Source: Bacillota bacterium (lineage in GTDB: Bacteria > Bacillota > Clostridia > Clostridiales > Clostridiaceae). Taken from it: a DNA stretch of 10,040 nucleotides. The notes under the pieces were generated by a model. That model searched no databases, was not told the origin of the DNA, and saw only the letters and a program-made list of their open reading frames with translations. Location: contig JAUZPH010000100.1 in NCBI GenBank assembly GCA_030706065.1, positions 1-10,040 of the forward strand, given 5' to 3'. The position numbers were made by a program, and so were the translations under genes. The stretch's first letter is position 1. Each line of letters starts with the position of its first letter. This document shows, piece after piece, positions 1 through 7,655 of the stretch.

Positions 1-6
1 GAAGAA

Positions 7-31
7 TAAATATTATAGACAATAATATTTA
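7..31. promoter_or_regulatory. AT-rich inverted repeat upstream of spoVB, possible operator/promoter region
   Basis: The arms at 7-16 (TAAATATTAT) and 22-31 (ATAATATTTA) are perfect 10-bp reverse complements around a 5-nt centre (AGACA). The arms contain -10-like hexamers (TATTAT at 11-16, TAATAT at 23-28), but any matching -35 would fall at or before the window edge, so a promoter cannot be confirmed. The arms hold only A and T, which makes a terminator unlikely. An operator overlapping a promoter for spoVB, or for a divergent gene to the left, is an inference. Confidence 0.35.
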
Positions 32-116
32 AGGAGTGTCTTGTGCTCCAATAATGAGGCAAAAAAGATTACTTGCAAGTGGTTTATATAGCCGCTAACC
101 CTAAGCTTGCTCTGTT

Positions 117-120
117 GGAG
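117..120 (+). promoter_or_regulatory. Ribosome binding site deciding the spoVB start
   Basis: GGAG, within TTGGAG at 115-120, ends 9 nt before the ATG at 130. The longer reading frame could begin at a TTG at 73, but that codon has no clear purine-rich Shine-Dalgarno sequence at suitable distance. The 19 extra residues are also absent from the usual start of this family, which begins a few residues before the first membrane helix. Confidence 0.6.
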
Positions 121-129
121 CCATTAATC

Positions 130-1638
130 ATGAAGAAGGATTCATTTGTAACAAACTCCATATTGCTTACTCTCTCCAATCTGACAACAGGAGTGCTGGG
201 ATTTATATTCTCCATAATGCTGTCCAGAGAGCTTGGAGCTGAAGGAATGGGGCTTTACGGCCTCATAATGCCGGTTTACAACCTCTTTATATGTCTGATC
301 TGCGGAGGAATAATAACAGCCATTTCAAAGATTTCTGCAGAATATTTCGCTAAAAATGATTACAACAATCTTAAGAAGACCATAAGAACCACCCTGTTCT
401 TCAATATACTCTGGTCTTCCTTCGTCATATTCTTCGTCTTTTTATTTTCTTATCAGATAAGTACATATTTTATCAAGGACAGCAGAACCCTGCTCGCTCT
501 AAAGATAACCTGCCCCGCAATGATATTTATATCCCTGTCCAACACTCTGAAAGGTTACTTTTATGGTACCTCCAAGGTTGGAGTTCCGGCAGTCATTGAT
601 ATCTTTGAAAAGGCAGTGAGAATTTTAATTTTATATTCCATATCCCGGATGATTGATTTGTCCTCAGTAACCACAACGGTAACGTCTGCCTATGCTGCCC
701 TCTGCATTGGCGAATTTATTTCACTGCTGCTTCTGTACATATACTATAGAATTGATGGGCATAAAATAGGCCACTCCACCAACAGGCCGGACGGACGAGC
801 TCAACTGCTTTTTAACATACTGGTTATTTCACTCCCCCTATGTCTTAACGGTTTTTTATCTACTGCTTTGTATACTGTCTCCACCTTGATGGTTCCAAGG
901 AGGCTTGTAACCGCAGGCTTCGAATATAAGGATGCTCTGTCTATGATAGGTAAGTTCACTGGTATGTCCATGGGTATTGTCTTCTTTCCGATGATTGTCA
1001 TCGGTTCCATTTCTACAGTGCTCATACCTGACATATCCCAGAGCCTAAGCAAGAAGGACTATTATTCTGTTGAAGAAAGGATTTCTTCCGTCCTTAGAAT
1101 ATCCTTTTTACTCGGAGTATCAACAATGCTCATCTGCCTTGTCAATGGAGGCGAATTGGGGAGAATGTTTTACAACAGGAACGATCTGGGAAGTTATATT
1201 AAATTTGCCTCGCTGGCGTCACCACTTCTTTTCACCGCCGCCACAACCTATGGTGTCCTCAATGGCCTTGGCAAACAGAATATAATACTTCGTAATTCCC
1301 TCATCATATCTGCATTGGAATTGGTTCTGCTGTACATATTTACAGGTATTCCATCCATCAATATATATGGCTACGGAATAACCATGCTCATTACTTCCTC
1401 ATTAACATTGATTTTGAACATGAAGGTTATAGGCAAAAGTATAGAATTAAGCTATAATGGCTTCAATCTAATAGTATCGGCCCTGATATCCTTCCTCCTA
1501 TACTACGTAATGATGCTGGTGATGAGGAGCTTTCCTTATACAATGATTACCTCCAGGAATATATTGATTCTTGTCTTAGGTTTCTCACTGCCCTTTACTG
1601 CCGGCTCTATTCTGAAATATGCCGAAAAGAGAGGATGA
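130..1638 (+). CDS. spoVB: Stage V sporulation protein B (SpoVB), MOP-superfamily polysaccharide/lipid flippase
   Basis: This is a 502-residue polytopic membrane protein, mostly hydrophobic helices separated by short charged loops, with about 14 predicted segments. The N-terminal helix runs into a charged patch with SRELGAEGMGLYGL at residues 32-45. It is followed by the AISKISAE motif at about 64-71 and a KGYFYG...P.A motif at about 141-153. These are hallmarks of the MATE-like SpoVB/YtgP branch of the MOP exporter superfamily. SpoVB of Bacillus subtilis is 518 residues, is needed for spore cortex peptidoglycan synthesis, and is thought to move a lipid-linked precursor across a forespore membrane. 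I chose the ATG at 130 over a TTG at 73 because of its Shine-Dalgarno and the family N-terminus. It is the only plus-strand gene here and converges on a second flippase of the same superfamily. The separate SpoVB and MurJ/YtgP assignments rest on remembered motifs and lengths. In B. subtilis spoVB is in the sigma-E regulon; I could not identify a sigma-E promoter because the upstream region is cut by the window edge. Confidence 0.88.
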   Translation: MKKDSFVTNSILLTLSNLTTGVLGFIFSIMLSRELGAEGMGLYGLIMPVYNLFICLICGGIITAISKISAEYFAKNDYNNLKKTIRTTLFFNILWSSFVIFFVFLFSYQISTYFIKDSRTLLALKITCPAMIFISLSNTLKGYFYGTSKVGVPAVIDIFEKAVRILILYSISRMIDLSSVTTTVTSAYAALCIGEFISLLLLYIYYRIDGHKIGHSTNRPDGRAQLLFNILVISLPLCLNGFLSTALYTVSTLMVPRRLVTAGFEYKDALSMIGKFTGMSMGIVFFPMIVIGSISTVLIPDISQSLSKKDYYSVEERISSVLRISFLLGVSTMLICLVNGGELGRMFYNRNDLGSYIKFASLASPLLFTAATTYGVLNGLGKQNIILRNSLIISALELVLLYIFTGIPSINIYGYGITMLITSSLTLILNMKVIGKSIELSYNGFNLIVSALISFLLYYVMMLVMRSFPYTMITSRNILILVLGFSLPFTAGSILKYAEKRG

Positions 1639-1656
1639 TTATCTCATCCTCTCTTT
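1626..1656. terminator. Shared bidirectional hairpin terminator spanning both stop codons
   Basis: The arms at 1626-1638 (AAAGAGAGGATGA) and 1644-1656 (TCATCCTCTCTTT) are perfect 13-bp reverse complements around a 5-nt loop. The spoVB stop (1636-1638) forms the end of the left arm and the murJ-like stop (1639-1641, complement) sits in the loop. Both genes therefore end inside the hairpin. Each strand ends in a short run of T (three on plus, four on minus), with part of it inside the stem. Terminator function in both directions is inferred from the convergent layout and stem strength, although the U-tracts are short. Confidence 0.7.
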
Positions 1657-3264
1657 CATGAAATTCGGTATTAGTCTGGTTATTCTTGGTGAAAGGGAAT
1701 CCATGTCCTTCCTTGTAATACCTCCCACCAATATAAGCCCATAAATGTATACGAATCCTCCTACTCCAATGGAAAACAGCAGAGGTATGACCTTTACCAC
1801 AGCCCTTGTATGGCTGCCTATCATAAAGGTCTCAAGGGTAAAGTAAATCATATATACGATGACTCCCATAAAAGCCGAGGCCACTATTGGTCTAATCGAA
1901 TATTTACTCAAATCCAGCTTGTACTTCGTCCATTTTCTGATAAACCAGCTGTTTATAATGAGCGGCACTGTAAAGCAGATGATATTACCTATAACGGCGC
2001 CGAGTAAATTGATGGAAGGTACTGCTACAAGTACATAATCGCAGACTATTTTGAATATTATACCAAAAACCATAGATGCCGTTACTATGTACATCTTTCC
2101 AATACTCTGCAGTATTGTGGTCTGAATCTGAACAACTGACATAAGCACCACTACAATAGAGCCAAACTTCAGCAAATAGGCACCAATCTTTGAATACTCC
2201 GGATATTTGTTAAAGAGTGTTGAAAAGATTGGATTACTCAATACAGCAAGTCCAACAGCTGAAGGTATGGAAACCATAAAACAGAGCTTCAAAGCCTGAT
2301 TGATTTTACTCTGGACCCTCTTTCTGTCATCAACGGCTGCTGCAGCAGAGATAGCCGGCAGAACAGCAGCACTCAGGGCTGAGATTACTGTTATAGGTAC
2401 ATTTATCAACGGATTCAATTGAGCTAATATGGCAAACTTTTGACGTGCAATTACATCCTTAAGTCCGGAAACAATGAGCCTTGGAACCATAATGCTGGAA
2501 TCCACAAGGCTTCCGGCATTTTGAAGGCCTACCGAAAGGGTAATTGGTACTCCATAATTGAGTATTCGCCGCAGCAGAACCCTGTTGGGCAGTCTTGTAA
2601 TCTCAGCGGTAGCCACATCCTTTGGAATCCTGTATTTCCTGCTTTTTTCATATTTTATGACAAGATATATACCCGCAAAAAGTGCCCCCAGTGTAGTTCC
2701 TATTGTCCCTCCCACTACACCTGCCTTCATGCTTACCTTTATGAGCAGTGCAGCAAACATAAGGCTGAACACAGTATTTATTACCTGTTCTCCTACCTGA
2801 GATACCGCAGTAGGAGTCATGTTTCCCCTGCCCTGAAAATAACCGCGGTAGGCTGATACTACAGAAGTTATGAGCACTGTCGGAGCGAGAGCAACTACAG
2901 ACAAGTATGCGTCCGGCAGACCCGCAGACCTTGTAAGAGGCCCTGCCAATAAAATCATAAGAAGAGACATGCCTAACCCCAGCAGCAGCAGCAGAAATCG
3001 TGCCAGTTTAAATGCTTTAACAGCATCCTTGTAGTTTTGCTGTGCAATGAGCTCCGAGACCATCTTTGATATAGCTACGGGAATACCTGAATTGGTAAGC
3101 ACGTAGATCAGCGCGAATATCTGATAGGTATAACTGTAATTTGCGAGGCCTTCATTATCTAATATTATGCTCAAAAAGGGCAGGTAAAACAGCGATAGAA
3201 GTTTCACCACAATACTTGCCGCAGATAAGACAGCAAAGCCTTTGGTTGTGGATTGTTCTCTCAT
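1639..3264 (-). CDS. murJ: MurJ/YtgP-like lipid II flippase, polysaccharide biosynthesis family membrane protein
   Basis: This is a 541-residue, very hydrophobic polytopic protein with about 14 membrane helices. Family signs are the N-terminal LSLFYLPFL helix, NSGIPVAISKMVSE at about 58-71 and the RGYFQGRGNMTPTA motif at about 140-153. A basic loop near 205-215 (KYEKSRKYRIPK) lies after the sixth helix, where these transporters have their central linker. The length is close to that of B. subtilis YtgP (MurJ, 544 residues), which flips the peptidoglycan precursor lipid II to the outer face of the membrane. It shares the GYF.G motif with the convergent spoVB, so the two are paralogues. It is probably the last gene of the minus-strand unit, 76 bp after the pseudouridine synthase gene. 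A TTG at 3273 gives three more residues, but it lies only 2 nt from the GAAAGG box, so the ATG at 3264 is preferred. Another member of the SpoVB/YtgP group with a different lipid-linked substrate cannot be excluded. Confidence 0.78.
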   Translation of the reverse strand: MREQSTTKGFAVLSAASIVVKLLSLFYLPFLSIILDNEGLANYSYTYQIFALIYVLTNSGIPVAISKMVSELIAQQNYKDAVKAFKLARFLLLLLGLGMSLLMILLAGPLTRSAGLPDAYLSVVALAPTVLITSVVSAYRGYFQGRGNMTPTAVSQVGEQVINTVFSLMFAALLIKVSMKAGVVGGTIGTTLGALFAGIYLVIKYEKSRKYRIPKDVATAEITRLPNRVLLRRILNYGVPITLSVGLQNAGSLVDSSIMVPRLIVSGLKDVIARQKFAILAQLNPLINVPITVISALSAAVLPAISAAAAVDDRKRVQSKINQALKLCFMVSIPSAVGLAVLSNPIFSTLFNKYPEYSKIGAYLLKFGSIVVVLMSVVQIQTTILQSIGKMYIVTASMVFGIIFKIVCDYVLVAVPSINLLGAVIGNIICFTVPLIINSWFIRKWTKYKLDLSKYSIRPIVASAFMGVIVYMIYFTLETFMIGSHTRAVVKVIPLLFSIGVGGFVYIYGLILVGGITRKDMDSLSPRITRLIPNFMKERMR

Positions 3265-3275
3265 ATATTTCAAAA

Positions 3276-3281
3276 CCTTTC
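3276..3281 (-). promoter_or_regulatory. Ribosome binding site deciding the murJ-like start
   Basis: The minus strand reads GAAAGG at 3281-3276. Its distance is 11 nt to the ATG at 3264 and only 2 nt to the alternative TTG at 3273, so the ATG is favoured. The spacing is slightly long, so the call is moderate. Confidence 0.5.
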
Positions 3282-3340
3282 ACTATAGATGAGCTCCCTA
3301 GGCCACAAAAATTCATGCAGCCAAGGATTTACACCATTAT

Positions 3341-4294
3341 TTAGAATTTGAAAACATCCCGCTTTATCTTCTTAAAGATCGGCGGAAGGCTCTCTGCTAT
3401 GGTCTTATTCTCCATGTACTCAAGCTTTTCCGGGCAGTTTGTAAAAACCAGTTTGAAAGCATACAGGAACTGATAGTCCAAACCAAATTTATTGTTAAAA
3501 AAGGCATTCAGCTTCTTTTCGCCATATTTCGCATCACCGATTATTGGATTCCCAAGATGGGCGAGGTGTGCCCTTAACTGATGGCTTCGGCCGGTGATCA
3601 GGTCTATCTCAATAAAGGAAAAGAGCCCGTTGCTCTGCACCGTCTTAACTTCCATTGCAATCTTCTTGGAATCTCTCACCGGAGAATCATAAATCTTTGA
3701 TACATTGTTCTCCTGGTCTTTGAGTATATACCCTTCGTATACACCATCTTTAATTCGCCCTTTCACCAGTGCACAGTAATACTTCTTTATATTCCTCTCC
3801 CTTATCATCTCATTCAGAAGCTTGAGAGACTCAAAATTCTTTCCAAAAATCACTATGCCCGAGGTATTTCTGTCCAGCCTGTTACAGGGTGCAGGAGTAA
3901 ATGTAATTTCATCCTCCGGCCTGTAATCTCCTTTTTCATTCAGATAAGACAGCACAAAATCCGTCAGGCTGGGCTCTCCATCCTTTCTGTCGGAATGTAC
4001 AAGCAAATTCGGTCGTTTCTCAACAAGAAGAATATTCCCATCCTCAAAGGTTATCTTAAGATCCACGTCTATCTTTATAAAGTCCGCTTTCTTAGGTTCA
4101 TTGGAAGATATTTTGATCTCCAGCGTATCCCCCTCTGCCAGCGGATATTTTTCCTTCGCCTTGCTGCCGTTAACCTTGACATCGCCTTTTCTGATACCTC
4201 TGAATATTGCACTTAATGGTACATCCTTCAAATACTTTCTCAGAAATTTATCCAGCCTCTGCCCTGCTTCATTCGGTCCTATAACTATATTCAT
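3341..4294 (-). CDS. RluA-family rRNA pseudouridine synthase with S4 domain
   Basis: This 317-residue protein probably isomerises specific uridines of ribosomal RNA to pseudouridine in the cytoplasm. An N-terminal S4 RNA-binding domain occupies about residues 11-60 (RLDKFLRKYL, then GDVKVNG and LAEGDTLEI). The catalytic domain follows from about 80. The active-site signature is NRLDRNTSG at 138-146, with Asp141 as the expected catalytic nucleophile. The C-terminal family motif TGRSHQLRAHLAHLGNPIIG lies at 234-253. Most RluA/C/D relatives have His before RLD. Here it is Asn preceded by Cys, a variation I recall from a clostridial subgroup, and the catalytic Asp is intact. The start is supported by AGGAGG at 4310-4305, 10 nt before the ATG. 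It lies 26 bp after the amidohydrolase gene and is probably cotranscribed with it. The exact target position, such as RluC-type or RluD-type sites in 23S rRNA, cannot be read from the sequence. Confidence 0.9.
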   Translation of the reverse strand: MNIVIGPNEAGQRLDKFLRKYLKDVPLSAIFRGIRKGDVKVNGSKAKEKYPLAEGDTLEIKISSNEPKKADFIKIDVDLKITFEDGNILLVEKRPNLLVHSDRKDGEPSLTDFVLSYLNEKGDYRPEDEITFTPAPCNRLDRNTSGIVIFGKNFESLKLLNEMIRERNIKKYYCALVKGRIKDGVYEGYILKDQENNVSKIYDSPVRDSKKIAMEVKTVQSNGLFSFIEIDLITGRSHQLRAHLAHLGNPIIGDAKYGEKKLNAFFNNKFGLDYQFLYAFKLVFTNCPEKLEYMENKTIAESLPPIFKKIKRDVFKF

Positions 4295-4320
4295 CCCTTG
4301 TAAGCCTCCTAAATTGAGTT

Positions 4321-5526
4321 TTATTCCGTATCTCGGTTCAAATATTTAAATGCCATTCTGCACTGCACTGCCACACCTATAGGAAGACAGTTCTCGTCAA
4401 TATCAAAGAAACTTCCGTGTGCAGGATGATTTATTCCCTTTTCACTGTTTCCAGCACCCAGGAAGTAAAAAGCTGAAGGCCTTTCCAGGGAGAAATAGGC
4501 AAAGCTTTCTACTCCCATACTGGGCTTATTCATGTGAATTATATTATCCTCACCTATTATACTCTCCGCACATTCTACGAGAGAATCCACCATAAAGTCA
4601 TTATTATACAAGCACGGGTAGCTTTCCTGGATATCTATCTCACAGCTGCCTCTCATAGCCTTCGTTATGCCTTCCACAACTTCTGTAACTCTCCTGATGA
4701 CATATTCCCTGTGTTCGGACTTCATAGTCCTAATAATGCCGCTGATATTGACCTCTTCAGGAATAATATTTTGAGCACTTCCCCCATGTATTGAACCCAC
4801 AGTTATAACCGCCGGATCTGTAGGAGGTATCTCCCTGCTCACTATGCTCTGCAGAGCCAGAATGATATTGCTGCTGATAACTATGGGATCCACCGTATCT
4901 TCGGGGTGGGCTCCATGTCCGCCTTTTCCGATAATCCTTATATTAAAGGGATTTGATGCAGCATTGACCACACCTTTCTTTATACCGATCTTGCCGCACT
5001 CAATGCCCTCTGCTACATGGAGGCCTACTACAGAATCCACCTTCGGATTTTCCAGTACTCCTTCCTTTATCATAAACCTGGCACCGCCGGTAGTTTCCTC
5101 CGCAGGTTCAAAAAGCAGTTTTACATTGCCTTGAAGTTGATCCCTTATGCTGTTTAAAACCCGGGCTGACCCCATCAGGATGGTCATGTGTGCATCATGA
5201 CCGCAGGCATGCATCTTACCCTCTACCTTTGAAGCATAATCGCAGTTTTTCCTATCCTTAAGAGGAAGTGCATCGATATCTGCTCTCAATGCGATAGTCT
5301 TCCTTTCTCCCTCGACGTAAGCCTTTCCTTCTATGATTGCACAAACTCCCGTCCCGGCAGTTTCTGTATATGGTATACCCTCCTGCTTAAGGAATTCCTT
5401 GATTCTGGCTGAAGTCTTATATTCCTCAAACCCCAATTCAGGATTCATGTGAAAATGCCTTCTCCAGCTCACCAGGTCTTCATAAATATCTGCTGCCATC
5501 TTTAAAAAATCATAATTTTCTTCCAT
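4321..5526 (-). CDS. M20-family metal-dependent amidohydrolase (aminoacylase/hippurate hydrolase type)
   Basis: This 401-residue, probably cytosolic zinc- or manganese-type hydrolase cleaves the amide of N-acylated amino acids or related conjugates. Motifs in order are WRRHFHMNPELGFEE at 21-35, LRADIDALP at 80-88, HACGHDAHMT at 106-115 (Cys108 and His110 as likely metal ligands) and EPAEE at 140-144 (catalytic/metal Glu pair). GLH at 168-170 follows, and a C-terminal NHPAHGSFFDIDE at 366-378 supplies the last metal His. The lid/dimerisation domain begins near GKGGHGAHPED at 200-210. Most relatives have QPAEE; the first Glu here is a mild variant. There is no signal peptide. Family members include N-acetyl-diaminopimelate deacetylase, hippurate hydrolase and indoleacetyl-amino-acid hydrolases. 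No lysine-pathway neighbour is present, so I do not assign a substrate, although the cell-envelope genes in the same unit make a peptidoglycan-related amide an open possibility. The start at ATG 5526 follows a GTGGTGG sequence. The upstream gene ends 24 bp away. Confidence 0.88.
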   Translation of the reverse strand: MEENYDFLKMAADIYEDLVSWRRHFHMNPELGFEEYKTSARIKEFLKQEGIPYTETAGTGVCAIIEGKAYVEGERKTIALRADIDALPLKDRKNCDYASKVEGKMHACGHDAHMTILMGSARVLNSIRDQLQGNVKLLFEPAEETTGGARFMIKEGVLENPKVDSVVGLHVAEGIECGKIGIKKGVVNAASNPFNIRIIGKGGHGAHPEDTVDPIVISSNIILALQSIVSREIPPTDPAVITVGSIHGGSAQNIIPEEVNISGIIRTMKSEHREYVIRRVTEVVEGITKAMRGSCEIDIQESYPCLYNNDFMVDSLVECAESIIGEDNIIHMNKPSMGVESFAYFSLERPSAFYFLGAGNSEKGINHPAHGSFFDIDENCLPIGVAVQCRMAFKYLNRDTE

Positions 5527-5550
5527 ACTACCACCACATTCATATAAAAA

Positions 5551-7635
5551 TTATTGCCAAAAAACTTCTACTTCATCCTTGTCATGAAGTTCGTCATAGT
5601 AACCAGCATCGCTGCCATTCAGCTTCAATACAAGTATACCTTTAACCCTCGTTCTCTCGAATTGTATATGGTCAAATATATCTACAAAGATATATTTACT
5701 CTTACCTTTCAATATTACTCTTTGGCTGTTGACTTTAACGGATATTTCCATCATTGGACTTTGAGCCGGCTTCCCAGAGACTTCAAAGGCAGCTTCAGCA
5801 TCACTGTTAGAGAATTTCTCTGGAGTTAATAAACTTTCATTATTCTGCTGTAAAACTTCTGTCTTTACTAAAGCTTCTTCAATATTGTTCACCGTATCCT
5901 TTTCTATTATATTATCCCCTTCTTTAATAATATAATCATAGGATATTTCCGAATTATCAGCAAAGAACCTGGAACCTGGAGATACAAGAAGCAGCCAGTA
6001 CTTTATAAAATCTCCCAGAGTTGAAGGGTATATTATTTCCACATTGTCATTTTCCCTTATTATGCTTTCGAATCCCGCTTTTTCACCATTAATAAAGGCG
6101 ACGGGTTCCAGATTTTTAATCTCTCCATTAAAGTAAAAGCTTACCGTATCATGTCCTGCTGCGTATTCCAGTATTTTAGGACAGGCATCCTTTCCGTCCT
6201 TTGAATACTTTATGTCTATGATATCTCCTTCTTTTACAGGGCTGTCAATAGATGCAGCAGTACTATTTACCTTTATCAGGGCATTCTCTGCCATTGTGCC
6301 AAAGGCCAGGCGTTTGACTCCGTTGACAGTAAAACGGATATTCTTTCCGCTCTTTCCTATGAGTACTTTGGGATTAATGCCGCTCTGAGCCATCACATCC
6401 ATGACGGAATGCCTGTTATAATTAAACAAGCTCACTACATTTCCATTTAGTGTGACATCTATAAAGTCTTGTCCCATTCTCTTTATACATATGAGTGCAA
6501 TACCTAAAACAGTTACTCCGGTACTACCAAGTTTATTATCGGAGCATATACAATCTTCAATCGCTTCCCGACCCCTAATAGCTATTCTCTGCCTGGGAAG
6601 GTTCATTTTTTCTGCAAGGAAATCCAGAAGTAATGGTGTATGGGCGCCGCCGCCTACCAGAAATACGGCATTGGGAGACTTCCCCCCGTTTAATTCCAGG
6701 ATTCTTCCGCCAATCTCTTCACTGGCCTTCCTGACCGTGGGTGTAATGACTTTAAATATTTCCTCCCGGGGCACCTGATTTTCGAGGCCCAGTATATCCT
6801 TGTAGCTCACAGTCTCACTGACTGAACATTCCCGCTTCATCCTTTCCGCAGTATTAAAGTCTACGAGATAATACTGGGCAATCGCTTCGGTAACCTCATC
6901 GCCTGCAATAGGCACCATGCCATAGGCAGTAATGCTGTCTCTGCTGCTTATGGCAATATCGGAGGTTCCCGCACCGATATCCACCAGTGCAAGGTTAAGC
7001 AGCCTTAAATTTTGAGGAATAGCCGCCTCCATTGCCGCAATAGGCTCCAACGTGAGGCTGCCCACCTCCAGTCCTACCCTTGCCATTACTGCATAGAGGC
7101 TGTCAACAACTGACCTAGGCAAAAAGGTGGCAATGATTTCAGCACTGGCATTCTCTCCCTTATGGGAAAGAAGATTGTTGATTACGTATCCGTTCAGATA
7201 ATAATTTTTTACGCTGTATCCAACGCAGTACAGCTTTCCTTGTGTATCCTTATTAACCTCATCCTCAGCCTTTTTTACCGCAGTAAGCTCCAGGCTTCTT
7301 ATGAGTTCTCTGTCAATCTCCTTGTCCTCTTCCACATTCAGTTCAGATTTCACAATAGTAGTCCTTAAAAATCTTCCCGCAGCAGCAATAGCTACCTTCT
7401 CAAGCTTGAACTTAAGCTTTTTTTCCAGCTGTTTTTTTACAATATTTACACCATTGGCTACCAGGGTTATATCATGAATCTGTCCATCAATCATAGCCCT
7501 TTCCTCATGTTCAATGTAGCTTTCATAAACAACCTGAAACTTTTTCCCTTTCAGAACACCCACGGTACCGATTATGGACCGTGTTCCGATATCCAGAGAG
7601 AATATGACTTCATTAGGATTAACTTTTGTTCCCAT
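5551..7635 (-). CDS. FtsA-like actin-fold cell division protein with long beta-grasp C-terminal tail
   Basis: Residues 1 to about 385 are an FtsA/PilM-type actin-fold ATPase. The phosphate-1 motif is FSLDIGTRSIIG at 12-23. An SHS2/1C-like insertion covers about 83-190, phosphate-2 is LALVDIGAGTSDIAI at 215-229, and the adenosine motif is VFLVGGGAHTP at 324-334. FtsA tethers FtsZ filaments to the membrane and recruits divisome proteins. Normal FtsA is about 420-440 residues and ends in an amphipathic membrane-targeting helix. This protein is 694 residues and ends in DEVEVFWQ, with no such helix. Instead, about 300 extra residues hold repeated beta-rich units: NG-turn units at about 452-478, 512-537 and 669-693, each ending in an acidic turn followed by a beta strand. 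They resemble ThiS/MoaD-type beta-grasp folds. A hydrophobic stretch at 541-552 (GDFIKYWLLLVS) could contact the membrane. A low-complexity linker spans about 585-625. The start is supported by GAGGT at 7647-7643. It is the first gene after a sigma-A promoter and structured leader. It may be a division or envelope-morphogenesis paralogue rather than the main FtsA, so I give no symbol. Confidence 0.8.
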   Translation of the reverse strand: MGTKVNPNEVIFSLDIGTRSIIGTVGVLKGKKFQVVYESYIEHEERAMIDGQIHDITLVANGVNIVKKQLEKKLKFKLEKVAIAAAGRFLRTTIVKSELNVEEDKEIDRELIRSLELTAVKKAEDEVNKDTQGKLYCVGYSVKNYYLNGYVINNLLSHKGENASAEIIATFLPRSVVDSLYAVMARVGLEVGSLTLEPIAAMEAAIPQNLRLLNLALVDIGAGTSDIAISSRDSITAYGMVPIAGDEVTEAIAQYYLVDFNTAERMKRECSVSETVSYKDILGLENQVPREEIFKVITPTVRKASEEIGGRILELNGGKSPNAVFLVGGGAHTPLLLDFLAEKMNLPRQRIAIRGREAIEDCICSDNKLGSTGVTVLGIALICIKRMGQDFIDVTLNGNVVSLFNYNRHSVMDVMAQSGINPKVLIGKSGKNIRFTVNGVKRLAFGTMAENALIKVNSTAASIDSPVKEGDIIDIKYSKDGKDACPKILEYAAGHDTVSFYFNGEIKNLEPVAFINGEKAGFESIIRENDNVEIIYPSTLGDFIKYWLLLVSPGSRFFADNSEISYDYIIKEGDNIIEKDTVNNIEEALVKTEVLQQNNESLLTPEKFSNSDAEAAFEVSGKPAQSPMMEISVKVNSQRVILKGKSKYIFVDIFDHIQFERTRVKGILVLKLNGSDAGYYDELHDKDEVEVFWQ

Positions 7636-7655
7636 CCGATCCTACCTCATCTTTA

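Noticed and set aside
31..98. Short frame from ATG 54 to TAA 98 (14 codons) as a spoVB leader peptide
   Set aside because: The AAGGAG at 31-36 lies 17 nt from the ATG, too far to be its ribosome binding site, and nothing else supports it.
73..129. Longer spoVB starting at a TTG
   Set aside because: There is no proper Shine-Dalgarno before the TTG, and the extra 19 residues do not fit the family start. The ATG at 130 has GGAG at 9 nt.
2440..2856. A 138-codon plus-strand reading frame
   Set aside because: It lies fully antisense to the murJ-like gene, whose motifs and membrane helices are clear, and its translation shows no recognisable domain. It is a shadow frame.
3282..3287. TATAGT on the minus strand as a -10 box for a private murJ-like promoter
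   Set aside because: The best -35 candidate is poor (TTGTGG at a 15-bp spacing), and the transcript would start inside or next to the ribosome binding site.
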